IMG/VR virus record: IMGVR_UViG_3300044527_000635 | Span: 1 to 62,493 of that record | Length of the DNA stretch: 62,493 nt | Direction: 5' to 3' (one strand) | From: a virus | Shown here: in pieces, positions 1 to 8,400 of the stretch | Numbering within the stretch: the first letter of the stretch is position 1 | Layout of the letters: each line of letters starts with the position of its first letter | Translations under genes and position numbers: made by a program | The notes under the pieces: model-generated | Seen by the model: the letters and a program-made list of their open reading frames with translations, nothing else | The model's database searches: none | What the model was told of the DNA's origin: nothing

Positions 1-679
1 TTATGTTTATTTTGGCGTTCTCTGCTGTCGATAAATCTGCATTAGAGAAATTTGAATTAAAATTCTCTATGGTAAAATCAAACGTTTCTTCTCCAGCGGA
101 TAGGTCAACTTGCCTTGGCCTTTGTTGACCCACTGAGTAGATTGGATTCCAATTGATAGAAATTCCATAGGTAAAGTCTAAAACATTATAGAGAGCGGCT
201 GTTCCTGAGACTTTAGTATTCCACGAATGAGCTATTCCTGATCCGCTAGCTAGGTTATTAATTGTAGGCTTATCATTAAGACTTCCAGAAATATTAGAAA
301 AACTAGACAAAGAAACAGAAGCTTGTACTTTTGAGTTAGGGTTTGCTGTTAATGAATATCTAGAAGGATAAAAAGAACCACTTACTCCTGCTAAAGTGAC
401 TTGAACAGGAATATTTGTTTCAGGAAAGCTATTAGTGAAAATACCTGTTTTTAGATAATCGAAACACTTGTATATAGGATCAGAGATATTTGGGAAATAA
501 GTAAACTCGATATTAGTCTCATCTGCTTTAGTCTTAAACATCTGAGATGAGTTTTGTCTTCCGATTGCGTAAGTAGAATTTATACTCCTATTTACTGCAA
601 TAGAAGCGTTCTGAGCCAGAACTAAGCCTGACCCAAAACGCGAATTAAATACTACGTCACACTCATTAAAATATTTCAT
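1..679 (-). CDS. Tube-like virion protein, 3' end outside window (partial)
   Basis: An open frame begins at the ATG at 679-677 (MKYFNECDVVFNSRFG) and runs without a stop to the left edge, giving about 226 residues with the C-terminus missing. The product looks beta-rich and has no catalytic motif. The segment YLKTGIFTNSFPETNIPVQV aligns with a conserved stretch of the other tube-like proteins here, where the pattern is roughly G-(F/Y)-(L/I)-T-x-(S/Y)...(E/D)-x-P, so I place it as a divergent member of that family. It lies 9 bp downstream of the 272-residue gene on the same strand and is probably co-transcribed with it. Virion structural role is inferred from this similarity and from the neighbours. 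Confidence 0.6.
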   Translation of the reverse strand, partial: MKYFNECDVVFNSRFGSGLVLAQNASIAVNRSINSTYAIGRQNSSQMFKTKADETNIEFTYFPNISDPIYKCFDYLKTGIFTNSFPETNIPVQVTLAGVSGSFYPSRYSLTANPNSKVQASVSLSSFSNISGSLNDKPTINNLASGSGIAHSWNTKVSGTAALYNVLDFTYGISINWNPIYSVGQQRPRQVDLSAGEETFDFTIENFNSNFSNADLSTAENAKINI

Positions 680-688
680 CCTTTTTCC

Positions 689-1507
689 TTATTTCAGATA
701 ACCCTTGTACCTTACCGTTATTCCTACAGGAGAATTTACACTAGCGGAGAAGTCTTCGGAAACGTCAATAAAATAACATAACGAACTTCCAAAATCAAAA
801 TTTACTGAATTTCCATTAAAGTCTTTAGTTTTAATGTAAAAATTACTAATGTTCTTTATGCTGTATGATAAATCTGAAAGTTTTTGCAGAGCGTAATTAT
901 CTTGAGCTATATTAAATTCACAACTCACCTCAAGAGGATAGATTGTCCTTACAGAAAATGGAGTTGAAGAACCTAAATAATATGCAGCGTTTCTATTAGC
1001 ATTTATATTAAGGTTAAAAGAATTAACTCTATTTGTAATAAAGTCATTAACTCCTATGTCTATCGAATTTGAATTTACCAAAGATGTGGCGTTTGATTGA
1101 TTAAAATTGCCTTGAGAAGCTATAGATCCAGCATCATTATATATTTCAAAATTCGCCCTAACGGTTGGCACTTCTCCAATTTGGGCACCACAAGTATAAG
1201 AAGTCAAATAGCCGCTTTGAAATCCAAATAAGACATTAGAACTTGGATTGTTTTTCTTAGTAATAAATCCGTAGTTACCCGCTTCACCAGTACAAGCTAG
1301 AAAGTCATTGGAAGTAGTCAATAGACTAGTTACAGACAAAGTAGCGCCCTTCGCTCCTTCTGGAGTGTAAAAGCTGCTATTCATACCAAGATACTTGGTA
1401 TGTTGAACTGGCATTTGATAGGAAGCCTGAATATCCTGAACGCCATGAACTTGGCTTTGATTCAAGTAAAAATCCAAGTTCTGTTTGTTTAGTCGAGATA
1501 ATGCCAT
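689..1507 (-). CDS. Tail tube-like structural protein (paralog family)
   Basis: This 272-residue protein has no enzyme motif. Two blocks match the larger tube-like proteins of the window. One is FGFQSGYLTSYTCGAQIGEV-PTV, compared with GLGNGFLTNYSINAAVGDF-PTV in the 393-residue protein. The other is FNLNINANRNAAYYLGSSTP, compared with FSISMGLNRTPLQKLGSKYA. It therefore looks like a shortened paralog of the tail tube family, perhaps forming a specialised ring near the tail tip, because it is divergently coupled to the tail-tip operon. Transcription probably starts from the GTGTAAATAATAA element just upstream, which leaves a leader of only a few nucleotides. The ATG at 1507 is the only good start. 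Confidence 0.6.
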   Translation of the reverse strand: MALSRLNKQNLDFYLNQSQVHGVQDIQASYQMPVQHTKYLGMNSSFYTPEGAKGATLSVTSLLTTSNDFLACTGEAGNYGFITKKNNPSSNVLFGFQSGYLTSYTCGAQIGEVPTVRANFEIYNDAGSIASQGNFNQSNATSLVNSNSIDIGVNDFITNRVNSFNLNINANRNAAYYLGSSTPFSVRTIYPLEVSCEFNIAQDNYALQKLSDLSYSIKNISNFYIKTKDFNGNSVNFDFGSSLCYFIDVSEDFSASVNSPVGITVRYKGYLK

Positions 1508-1510
1508 CTT

Positions 1511-1526
1511 ATTTTATTATTTACAC
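1511..1526 (-). promoter_or_regulatory. Putative late promoter element, leftward copy
   Basis: On the minus strand the sequence reads GTGTAAATAATAAAAT, ending 4 bases before the ATG of the 272-residue gene. It is one arm of a near-perfect inverted repeat whose other arm faces the plus-strand operon. The same motif precedes other transcription-unit candidates in the window. Promoter function is inferred from recurrence and placement. Confidence 0.5.
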
Positions 1527-1532
1527 AAAAAA

Positions 1533-1545
1533 GTGTAATAATAAG
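1533..1545 (+). promoter_or_regulatory. Putative late promoter element, rightward copy
   Basis: GTGTAATAATAAG lies 19 bases upstream of the first gene of the tail-tip operon. It mirrors the leftward copy across a spacer of six A residues. Between it and the ATG lies GGTAAAAGGTAAAAGGT, which contains two AAAGG Shine-Dalgarno-like stretches. The element probably drives the whole 1565-14352 operon. Confidence 0.5.
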
Positions 1546-1564
1546 TTGGTAAAAGGTAAAAGGT

Positions 1565-2119
1565 ATGTCTAGTTCAATTTTTAATATTAGTCCATGGAAT
1601 AATTCCACCGTATATAATAAGCACGATATTATCATATACACAGATAATCGGTATTATTACGCTAAAGCCGCTGTGCCCGCGAATAATCCACCAGTTTACT
1701 CTAGCGTTATTTCTAATTCAGATGCTTATTGGGGAGGATTCTTCCAACACCCTGTTGTCAAAAAAGACTACCCATTGTTTATTTGGAAGCCTTCTTATCA
1801 AACTCAAGCCAATTTTGAGCCCAAAGTAGATGTAATAAAATACGGAGATGGCTACGAAAAGAGAGTAAGCGACCAAATTAACTTTAATCTGCTTAATTTT
1901 GAATTAAATTTTGATGGGTTAACGTTAGATGAATGCACTGCTATCCTTCATTTCTTTAGTGCGAGGTCAGCGAAGACAGCTTTTATTTATTATCCATCTG
2001 CGCCGTATACAGTTGCATCTACAGATGCCAAACTATTTGTATGTAGAAGATGGGGATCATCTAATCCATTCTTCAATAATTTCTCTGTAAAAGCTACCTT
2101 CGAAGAAGTACCAGCATAA
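1565..2119 (+). CDS. M: Lambda gpM-like minor tail protein with N-terminal carbohydrate-binding-like module
   Basis: The protein has 184 residues. From about residue 70 it matches the phage minor tail protein M family: FIWKPSYQTQ, then V-I-K-Y-GDGYEKRVSDQIN, then C-T-A-I-LHFFSARSAKTAFIYYPS, VCRRWGSS and a terminal KATFEEVPA. GpM is part of the tail tip complex that initiates tail assembly. The first 60 or so residues are an extra module (PWNNSTVYNKHDIIIYTDNR, YYYAKAA, Y-W-GG) with the W, Y, D and W spacing of small CBM5/12-like chitin-binding domains. It is first in the plus-strand operon, 4 bp before the L gene. The family assignment is firm; the module identity is likely but by pattern only. 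Confidence 0.85.
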   Translation: MSSSIFNISPWNNSTVYNKHDIIIYTDNRYYYAKAAVPANNPPVYSSVISNSDAYWGGFFQHPVVKKDYPLFIWKPSYQTQANFEPKVDVIKYGDGYEKRVSDQINFNLLNFELNFDGLTLDECTAILHFFSARSAKTAFIYYPSAPYTVASTDAKLFVCRRWGSSNPFFNNFSVKATFEEVPA

Positions 2120-2123
2120 TATT

Positions 2124-3251
2124 ATGGCTACTCAACAAGAAAAAAATGCATCTTTAAAAATAAATACAGAGTTTTTCTCTCTTGAGCCTTCTTCAATAAT
2201 CTCTTTATTTGAAATAGATCTAAGTGAAATTGGTTTTACGACTACGGCGAGTTCTCAATTTATTGTTAATCTCAAAAACTTTCAAATAATTTTACCCGGA
2301 GGAGATACTACTCATACTTTTGATTATAGAGTTATTCGATTACATAATAATTTAAAACTTGGAAGGAATATCATTTATTGGAAGAATAAAGCTTATTTAC
2401 CCGCTCCATTAGGGACAGAGGGATTTGAAACAGCTTCAAGAGGAGTGTTTCCTAAACCGAAAGTTCAAATAAGCTTTTCTGATGAGATGCTTGACGTTTT
2501 TAGCCTTTTTAAAGGGGTTGTTAATTTTGGAGATTTAATTGGAGTAAAGTTCACTAGAATCAGAACCTTTGCTAAATTCCTTGACAGAAATAATTTTTAC
2601 CAATCTGATGGAGTAAGTACCCTATCTCCTGACAAATTAATCATACCAGATGGATTTGATCCTGATCCAAATTGCGAATTTCCTAGAGATGTTTATTACT
2701 TTGATAGGAAGTCTTCAGAAAATAAAAATAGCATTCAGTTTGAGCTTTCAAGCGCAATAGACCTAGACAGAGTGAAGTTGCCTAAGAGAAGAGTCTTAAG
2801 TTATATTTGTCCTTGGCAATATAGAGGAGAAGGCTGTCTTTATGAGTACAGCGAAAATTTAAAAGAAGAAATTCATGGGACTACAACTCCAATACCAAAC
2901 AAAAGTAATTCGTCAGGAGAAAATGCGCCGATCTGCGCCACTGAAGACGATCAAATAATTTCTGAAATGGCGATTTTTGGACAGACTACTATCGCAAACA
3001 ATCCAAGCGCTTGGCAATTGTCAAAAAGTTATAAAAAAGGAGAAATAGTTTTTATTACGAAAAACAAGATTAATTTTTATTTTATAGCAAAAACTAATAC
3101 ACCTATGGATGTGCCTCCTCCAAACGGAGAATACTGGATAGCTGATCAATGCTCCAAGAGTATAAAAGGATGTAAAATTAGATTTGGAGAAAATCCTTTA
3201 CCTTTTGGAGGATTTTATGGAGTATCTAATTACAATAGAGGAGTAGGATAA
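2124..3251 (+). CDS. L: Lambda gpL-like iron-sulfur minor tail protein with inserted module
   Basis: The protein has 375 residues and belongs to the minor tail protein L family, a tail-tip component that binds a [4Fe-4S] cluster in lambda. The four expected cysteines are present as C229-x8-C238 (YICPWQYRGEGC) and C343-x6-C350 (QCSKSIKGC), followed by the family ending IRFGENPLPFGGFYG. The spacings within each pair equal those of lambda gpL. Between the pairs, however, there are about 104 residues where lambda has about 22. The insert (AWQLSKSYKKGEIVFI, FYFIAKTNTP, EYW) resembles the carbohydrate-binding-like module at the N-terminus of the preceding gene. The stop TAA overlaps the next ATG by one base, suggesting coupled translation. 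Confidence 0.88.
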   Translation: MATQQEKNASLKINTEFFSLEPSSIISLFEIDLSEIGFTTTASSQFIVNLKNFQIILPGGDTTHTFDYRVIRLHNNLKLGRNIIYWKNKAYLPAPLGTEGFETASRGVFPKPKVQISFSDEMLDVFSLFKGVVNFGDLIGVKFTRIRTFAKFLDRNNFYQSDGVSTLSPDKLIIPDGFDPDPNCEFPRDVYYFDRKSSENKNSIQFELSSAIDLDRVKLPKRRVLSYICPWQYRGEGCLYEYSENLKEEIHGTTTPIPNKSNSSGENAPICATEDDQIISEMAIFGQTTIANNPSAWQLSKSYKKGEIVFITKNKINFYFIAKTNTPMDVPPPNGEYWIADQCSKSIKGCKIRFGENPLPFGGFYGVSNYNRGVG

Positions 3252-4009
3252 TGATTTGCGACGAAATAAAAGCAAAAATAAAAGCTCATTCATTAAAGGA
3301 AAACCCAGATGAATGTTGCGGTCTTCTGCTTCTAAATAAAAAGAATATACTAGAATCTTTTCCTTGTAAGAATATAGCTCAGGATAAGGAAAATGAATTT
3401 GTTGTATGTCACCTAGATTACTTAAAGGCGGCAATGAATGGCAAAATTGTTGGGATTTATCATTCTCACTGCATACAAGACAACTCTTTCTCAGAGCTAG
3501 ACAAGCAGATAAGCCACAAGCTTAACCTAAAAAACATAGTTTATATACTAAAAAGTGATTCTTTTGAAGAGTATTCTCCAGAAAATTACTATAATAAATA
3601 CGTTGATAAAGATTTTGTAATTGGGGTATCTGACTGCTTATCAATAGTAGAAAACTATTACAATGAAGAATTCGGTATTAAGATTTTCCATTATGAAAGA
3701 ACAGCAGATTGGGATAAGGATTATCCAGAGTTTGTAAAAAATAAATTAGCAGAGTTTTGCGACTCGCAAAATTTTGATAAATTCTTTGAAAAAGAAAATT
3801 TCGTTAAGATCGAAGGAATAGAAAATGCCAGAAAACATGATATCATTGTATTCAAATACCTAGAAAATTACCCTTCACACTTTGGCATTTATCTTGGGCA
3901 AAACCACATTTTACACCAACCAAGAAATAAAAAATCAATCATTGAAAAGCTCACAGACGCAGAGAAAAGAAGAATCTATTGCTTCATAAGGAGTAATCAA
4001 ATATGCTAA
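3251..4009 (+). CDS. K: Lambda gpK-like tail tip protease/peptidase, copy 1 (JAMM + NlpC/P60)
   Basis: The protein has 252 residues and two domains, as in lambda gpK. The N-terminal Mov34/JAMM metallopeptidase shows E21 (DECCGLL), H71-S-H73, S81 and D84, the full zinc and catalytic set. The C-terminal NlpC/P60 cysteine-peptidase domain shows C129 in SDCLSIVENYY, H210 in SHFGIYLG and H222 in ILHQP. In this family the NlpC domain can cut peptidoglycan during DNA entry, and the JAMM domain is linked to tail-tip processing. AGAGGAGTAGG before the ATG is a good ribosome binding site. The gene overlaps the second copy by 7 bp. Confidence 0.9.
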   Translation: MICDEIKAKIKAHSLKENPDECCGLLLLNKKNILESFPCKNIAQDKENEFVVCHLDYLKAAMNGKIVGIYHSHCIQDNSFSELDKQISHKLNLKNIVYILKSDSFEEYSPENYYNKYVDKDFVIGVSDCLSIVENYYNEEFGIKIFHYERTADWDKDYPEFVKNKLAEFCDSQNFDKFFEKENFVKIEGIENARKHDIIVFKYLENYPSHFGIYLGQNHILHQPRNKKSIIEKLTDAEKRRIYCFIRSNQIC

Positions 4010-4749
4010 CGGAAGAGATTAAAAGCAAAATTATTGAACACGCTAATACTTCTAATAATGAAGTATGTGGGCTTCTCGTACATTCAGAGTCTGGATTAGA
4101 CATAGAAAAGACAGAAAATCTGATTAATTCAGCTACTGAATTTATGATGAATTTTGACGGTCAGTCTAATGTTGCTGCCTATTATCATTCTCATATTAAT
4201 TTTGATGCTATTTCAGAAGTAGATATAATTGTATCTGAAAGATTGGGATTACCATGCATTGTCTACAATAAGCAAAGCGGATCTTTCTACACCTATAATC
4301 CAAATAGTTATAAAATTCAATACACAGGAAGACCTTTTCTTTTAGGCTTTGCAGATTGTTTATGGTTGGTTAGAGACTATTACGCGCACGATTTGAATCT
4401 CCATCTTTGTCCAGAGTTAGAAATTCTTAAAAATAATGTTTCTGAAGAAGAGTACAATAAAACAGCAAGCAAAAGACTTCTAGACGAAGAAGCCGCTTTA
4501 AAAGATAAAGACGACTATTTAAAGAGGTACTTTGAATACAATGGATTCAGGCAAGTTCCTAATTTTAGAAAGAACGATGTTTTAATAATGAGAACAAAAA
4601 GGTTCGATTTCCCAATTCATTGCGCCGTTTATCTTGGAGAAGACATGATTTTGCATCATCCCGGAAATAAACCTTCTCTTACCGAAAAGCTTTCTAACCA
4701 ACACAAAAAATGGGTAATTTATATAATGAGGCATAATCTTTATGACTAA
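4003..4749 (+). CDS. K: Lambda gpK-like tail tip protein, copy 2 (JAMM + NlpC/P60)
   Basis: The protein has 248 residues with the same two-domain layout as the gene before it. The JAMM motif is E20 (NEVCGLL), H62-S-H64, S71 and D74. The NlpC/P60 motif is C119 (ADCLWLVRDYY), H206 (IHCAVYLG) and H218 (ILHHPG). All catalytic positions are kept, so it is not a decaying copy. Overall similarity to copy 1 is low outside the motifs, which suggests an old duplication or two separately acquired genes. A Shine-Dalgarno-like AAGGAG precedes the start. It overlaps gpI by 8 bp. The two copies may form a hetero-oligomer or act on different peptidoglycan bonds; that is inference. Confidence 0.88.
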   Translation: MLTEEIKSKIIEHANTSNNEVCGLLVHSESGLDIEKTENLINSATEFMMNFDGQSNVAAYYHSHINFDAISEVDIIVSERLGLPCIVYNKQSGSFYTYNPNSYKIQYTGRPFLLGFADCLWLVRDYYAHDLNLHLCPELEILKNNVSEEEYNKTASKRLLDEEAALKDKDDYLKRYFEYNGFRQVPNFRKNDVLIMRTKRFDFPIHCAVYLGEDMILHHPGNKPSLTEKLSNQHKKWVIYIMRHNLYD

Positions 4750-5479
4750 CGTTACTTTACACGGAGAAATAGCAGAATATGTAGGAAGGGAAAATTGGAG
4801 TTTAAAAGTAAATTCTATAAAGGAAGCATTGCGAGCTATCCAAGTTTTGTCCAAGGGTAAGCTACTGGAATATCTAATTGGAGCAGCAGAAAAAAGCGTA
4901 GAGTATAAGGTGATTGTTAATAAAAGAGAGATAATGAATCCAGAAAATATTTCTCTAGAAAAACCAGAGTCTATTCTTAACTCTGAATTAGTAATGATAA
5001 ATGAGAAATTAGAGACTTTAGATATTGTGCCTATTATTAAAGGTGCTGGTGGAGGCGGTAACAGTAGCACCAAAGGAATACTAGCCTTAGTGTTGGGCGT
5101 TATACTAATCGCAACAGGTATTGGAGCAGCAGGGGGAGTTACATTTCTTGGCATGGCAGGAGCCGCAGGAGGAACAGGTGCAACTGTTTTGTCTGCCGCA
5201 TTAATTGGAGCAGGTATCGGATTAGCCGTAACAGGCGTTACTTTGTTAATGATGTCTCCTCCAAAATTTGAAGACTTTAGAAAAATTCAACAAGACGGCA
5301 GCAAGCCAAGTTACTTATTTGATGGACCTTCTAATGTTATTGGAGAAGGCGGACCTGTTCCAATTGGATACGGTAGAATGAAAATTGGATCTCAAACAGT
5401 TGAAGTATCCGTTAACAATGTTGAAATGGACACTAAATCAACAGCAGCAGATGTAAAAGACTCAATTAACTACATATAA
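4742..5479 (+). CDS. I: Lambda gpI-like tail assembly protein
   Basis: The protein has 245 residues and belongs to the lambda tail assembly protein I family, needed for tail-tip assembly together with K, L and J. It has an N-terminal ubiquitin-like region (TNVTLHGEIAEYVGRENWSL), a long Gly/Ala-rich hydrophobic segment at about residues 105-178 (KGILALVLGVILIATGIGAA and following) and the typical end YLFDGPSNVIGEGGPVPIGY-GRMKIGSQ. The hydrophobic stretch looks like two transmembrane segments and is usual for this family. A GAGG sequence precedes the start. The next gene, J, begins 3 bp after the stop. Confidence 0.85.
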   Translation: MTNVTLHGEIAEYVGRENWSLKVNSIKEALRAIQVLSKGKLLEYLIGAAEKSVEYKVIVNKREIMNPENISLEKPESILNSELVMINEKLETLDIVPIIKGAGGGGNSSTKGILALVLGVILIATGIGAAGGVTFLGMAGAAGGTGATVLSAALIGAGIGLAVTGVTLLMMSPPKFEDFRKIQQDGSKPSYLFDGPSNVIGEGGPVPIGYGRMKIGSQTVEVSVNNVEMDTKSTAADVKDSINYI

Positions 5480-5482
5480 AAA

Positions 5483-8400
5483 ATGAATAACTTTGAAGAT
5501 TTTAAATACATAAAAGGCTTTGGCGGTGGAGGCGGTGGTTCGCAATCGCCACAACCAACTGCCGCTTATGAAGACGTTGAAGGATTTGTATATAACGGAC
5601 AGCCTTATGGAGTGTACCAATTTGCAAAAGTAAAAGATCTTTTATCAGAAGGGCCAATCGGTGGACTTCTTGAAGGGCAGTATTTATATTCTGGTCAAGT
5701 TGGCGATTTAGGATTTAAAAAAGTTATTTATAATGAATACTCTTCTGTAGTAGGAGAGAACAGTGAATCTAAATATTTAAGATCTATCCAGTGGAACCAA
5801 ACTCCTCTTTTAGACAGCCAAGAAAAATACAATTTTCAACAAATAAATGTCCAAGTAACTAATGGAACTCCAGAAGGCACTTCATTAGATCAAGGTTTCG
5901 ATAGCGTATCTTATATTCGCTCCATAGGAGAAAGATTAAGAGGCCCAAATCAACTAGCTAGGACAACAGATGAAGTCCTTGATTACCAAAGGACTTACCG
6001 CATATTAAATAAAGAATGTAAAAAAATAAGTTTAAATTTTAGAATATCTTCTCTTTATGTGACTTTGAAATACCAAGATTTAACGGAAGTAAGGGATGGG
6101 AAAATAAAGATAGAAGGAGTTGAATCAGCAACGGCAACTGATTTTAAATTAACCCGCACAGGAAGAGAAACCGAAGATGGAAATCTCGACGCTATAGTCG
6201 CTGGTGCTGGGTCTGTTATACGAAATAAATTCAAAATAAGAATTAAAATCTCTCCAATTTACAATGAAGGATATAACGCTAATCTTCCAACACTTGATTT
6301 AACTTCGAATACTGCTACAATAATTAAAGACAATCAAAATTTAGTAATTGACGTAGACAACGTCCCTAAATTATTCGAAATAGAATCCGATGGAAAAGTA
6401 ACTCAAGGCTATTCTAAGCAAATCATTTTAAACACATCTAATGTTTTTTCTGGATTAAATGAAGACCAAAATTGGGCAGGTTGGGATATTACAGTATTAA
6501 AAATCACTCCAGAAGACACTTTTTCAGCAAGAGCATCTTTTATAAGTTTAGAAAGCATTACTGAAACATACTCTTCTTCGTTTAGATATACTAATTCTGC
6601 AATTGTTACTTCTAAATTTAACGCTGGATATTTTTCTAAAATACCAGAAAGATCATATGATGTTAACTTATTAAAAGTCAAAGTTCCTTTTAATTATAAT
6701 CCAATAACAAAAACTTATGGCATAACTACTCCACTTGCGCCGACCATTACAACAACAATTTCAAAAACAGACGGAGAAACAACAGAAGATTTCTTTTTAG
6801 GAGAAAATGGTAATTATGTAAATGCCGACAATGTCAATCCTCCAATTACAGATGGGTTAATTGCTCAATTTGATGCGAGCAATCCTTCCTTAACTACTTC
6901 GGCAGGAGAGGTAACTAGTTGGCCCAATACCGTAGCTGGAACCATAAAATGTGTCTTAGGAAATGGAACTTACGCAGCCCCTGCTGGAACTACCGCTAGA
7001 CCAAAATATGGATCAAGCCACTCAGAGCAAAGCCCCAATGGAAATTATGGAGTGACATTTGAGACTACTCAAAAAGTTAAATTCATTGGTAACGCAGATA
7101 GTACTGAGGCCATTAGTAAGGATGATTTTACTGTTTTCATTGTATGTAAATGGCATTCTAGCGCTCTAAATACTGAAAGAAATTCTATTTTAGCTTCTTT
7201 TCCTGTTCAACACTATATTTTCGGGCAAACACAGAAAATTAATCGCTACTTCGCAGCGGGTAACACAAATCTTGACATGCCGCAAACGCAAAGTAACATA
7301 CCTAAATTTTCTAGTCGCTCCAATTATTGGGGCGACACAAATGATCCAACTACTTATATCATAGGGCTCACTCAAGATAAAACTTCTTTTTATACAGTAT
7401 TTTGGCAGAATACTATTCGCAGTACCCAGAGGAATACTGTAAGTGTCCTACCATTATTGGGTCTAGCAATAAATCATAATGTCTCGCTTAATAGTAAATG
7501 CACAGTTTTTGAAGTTCTAGTTTATAATCGAAAATTAGCTACATCAGAAAGCATTTCTGTTAGAAATTGGTTGAATAAAAAATGGAATGTTTTGGTTCAG
7601 AATATAACTTCTATTTCAAGCTCGGCTATCCCTCAAGCATTTAATCCTAATGTTTTTGATATACCTTTAAGTAGCTCCATATCAATACCATTAAAAACTC
7701 TTTGCGCTAATGGACAGGCAACAAAAGCTTTCAAATATGAAGGTGGAGATCAAAATATAAACTTCTTTAATAATCCATATTACCAAATGGATTTAATACC
7801 TACTAGGAACTTACAGGTTACTAGTGAAAAAGGTTATTTAAAAGATCAAGGGTTTTCTGGGTGTTATTGTGACTTTTTTATTAAATTAAAAGATATTTCT
7901 TATGCTGGAACTTATTCTTTAATTAATAGAGAGGAGCAATTTAATCTTTCTATGGCTATAAATGGAGAGGTTGTAAGCTTAATACTTAAAATTATTTCTC
8001 CAAATGATGGCAAAATATATACCATAACAAAACAACTAAACACAAGCAAGTACTCGACAACTAAATTAAAAAACACTTTTACAAGAATTACTTTATCCAT
8101 CTTACCAAAAGTAGTAAACCCGAAAGTGACATTTAATGAAGTCGCGAGGGTCGTAGCAAATATAAATCTTAATGACAAAACTTGGGATAAAACTCCCCTT
8201 GTTGATACACAAAAACCACAATTAAGGGATCAAGCCGGTAAACTAGAAGCATCAGTCAAGGGGCTTCCCTCTCTTTTAATACAAGGAGTATCATTCAAGG
8301 AAGACTCCCTTTATAATAGTCAAATAGACAATCTTGCTGCTACTTGTTATAAATACTTTTATGGCACCACGAAAACTTTCCTAGCTACGGGTGGTGGTTG

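Noticed and set aside
1511-1545. Inverted repeat as a rho-independent terminator
   Set aside because: The arms are AT-rich, the loop is six A residues, and both flanking genes diverge from it, so nothing would terminate there.
4582-5154. 190-codon open frame antisense to the K copy 2 and I genes
   Set aside because: It opposes two genes with intact family motifs, has no ribosome site and its product looks like a mirror of Gly/Ala codons.
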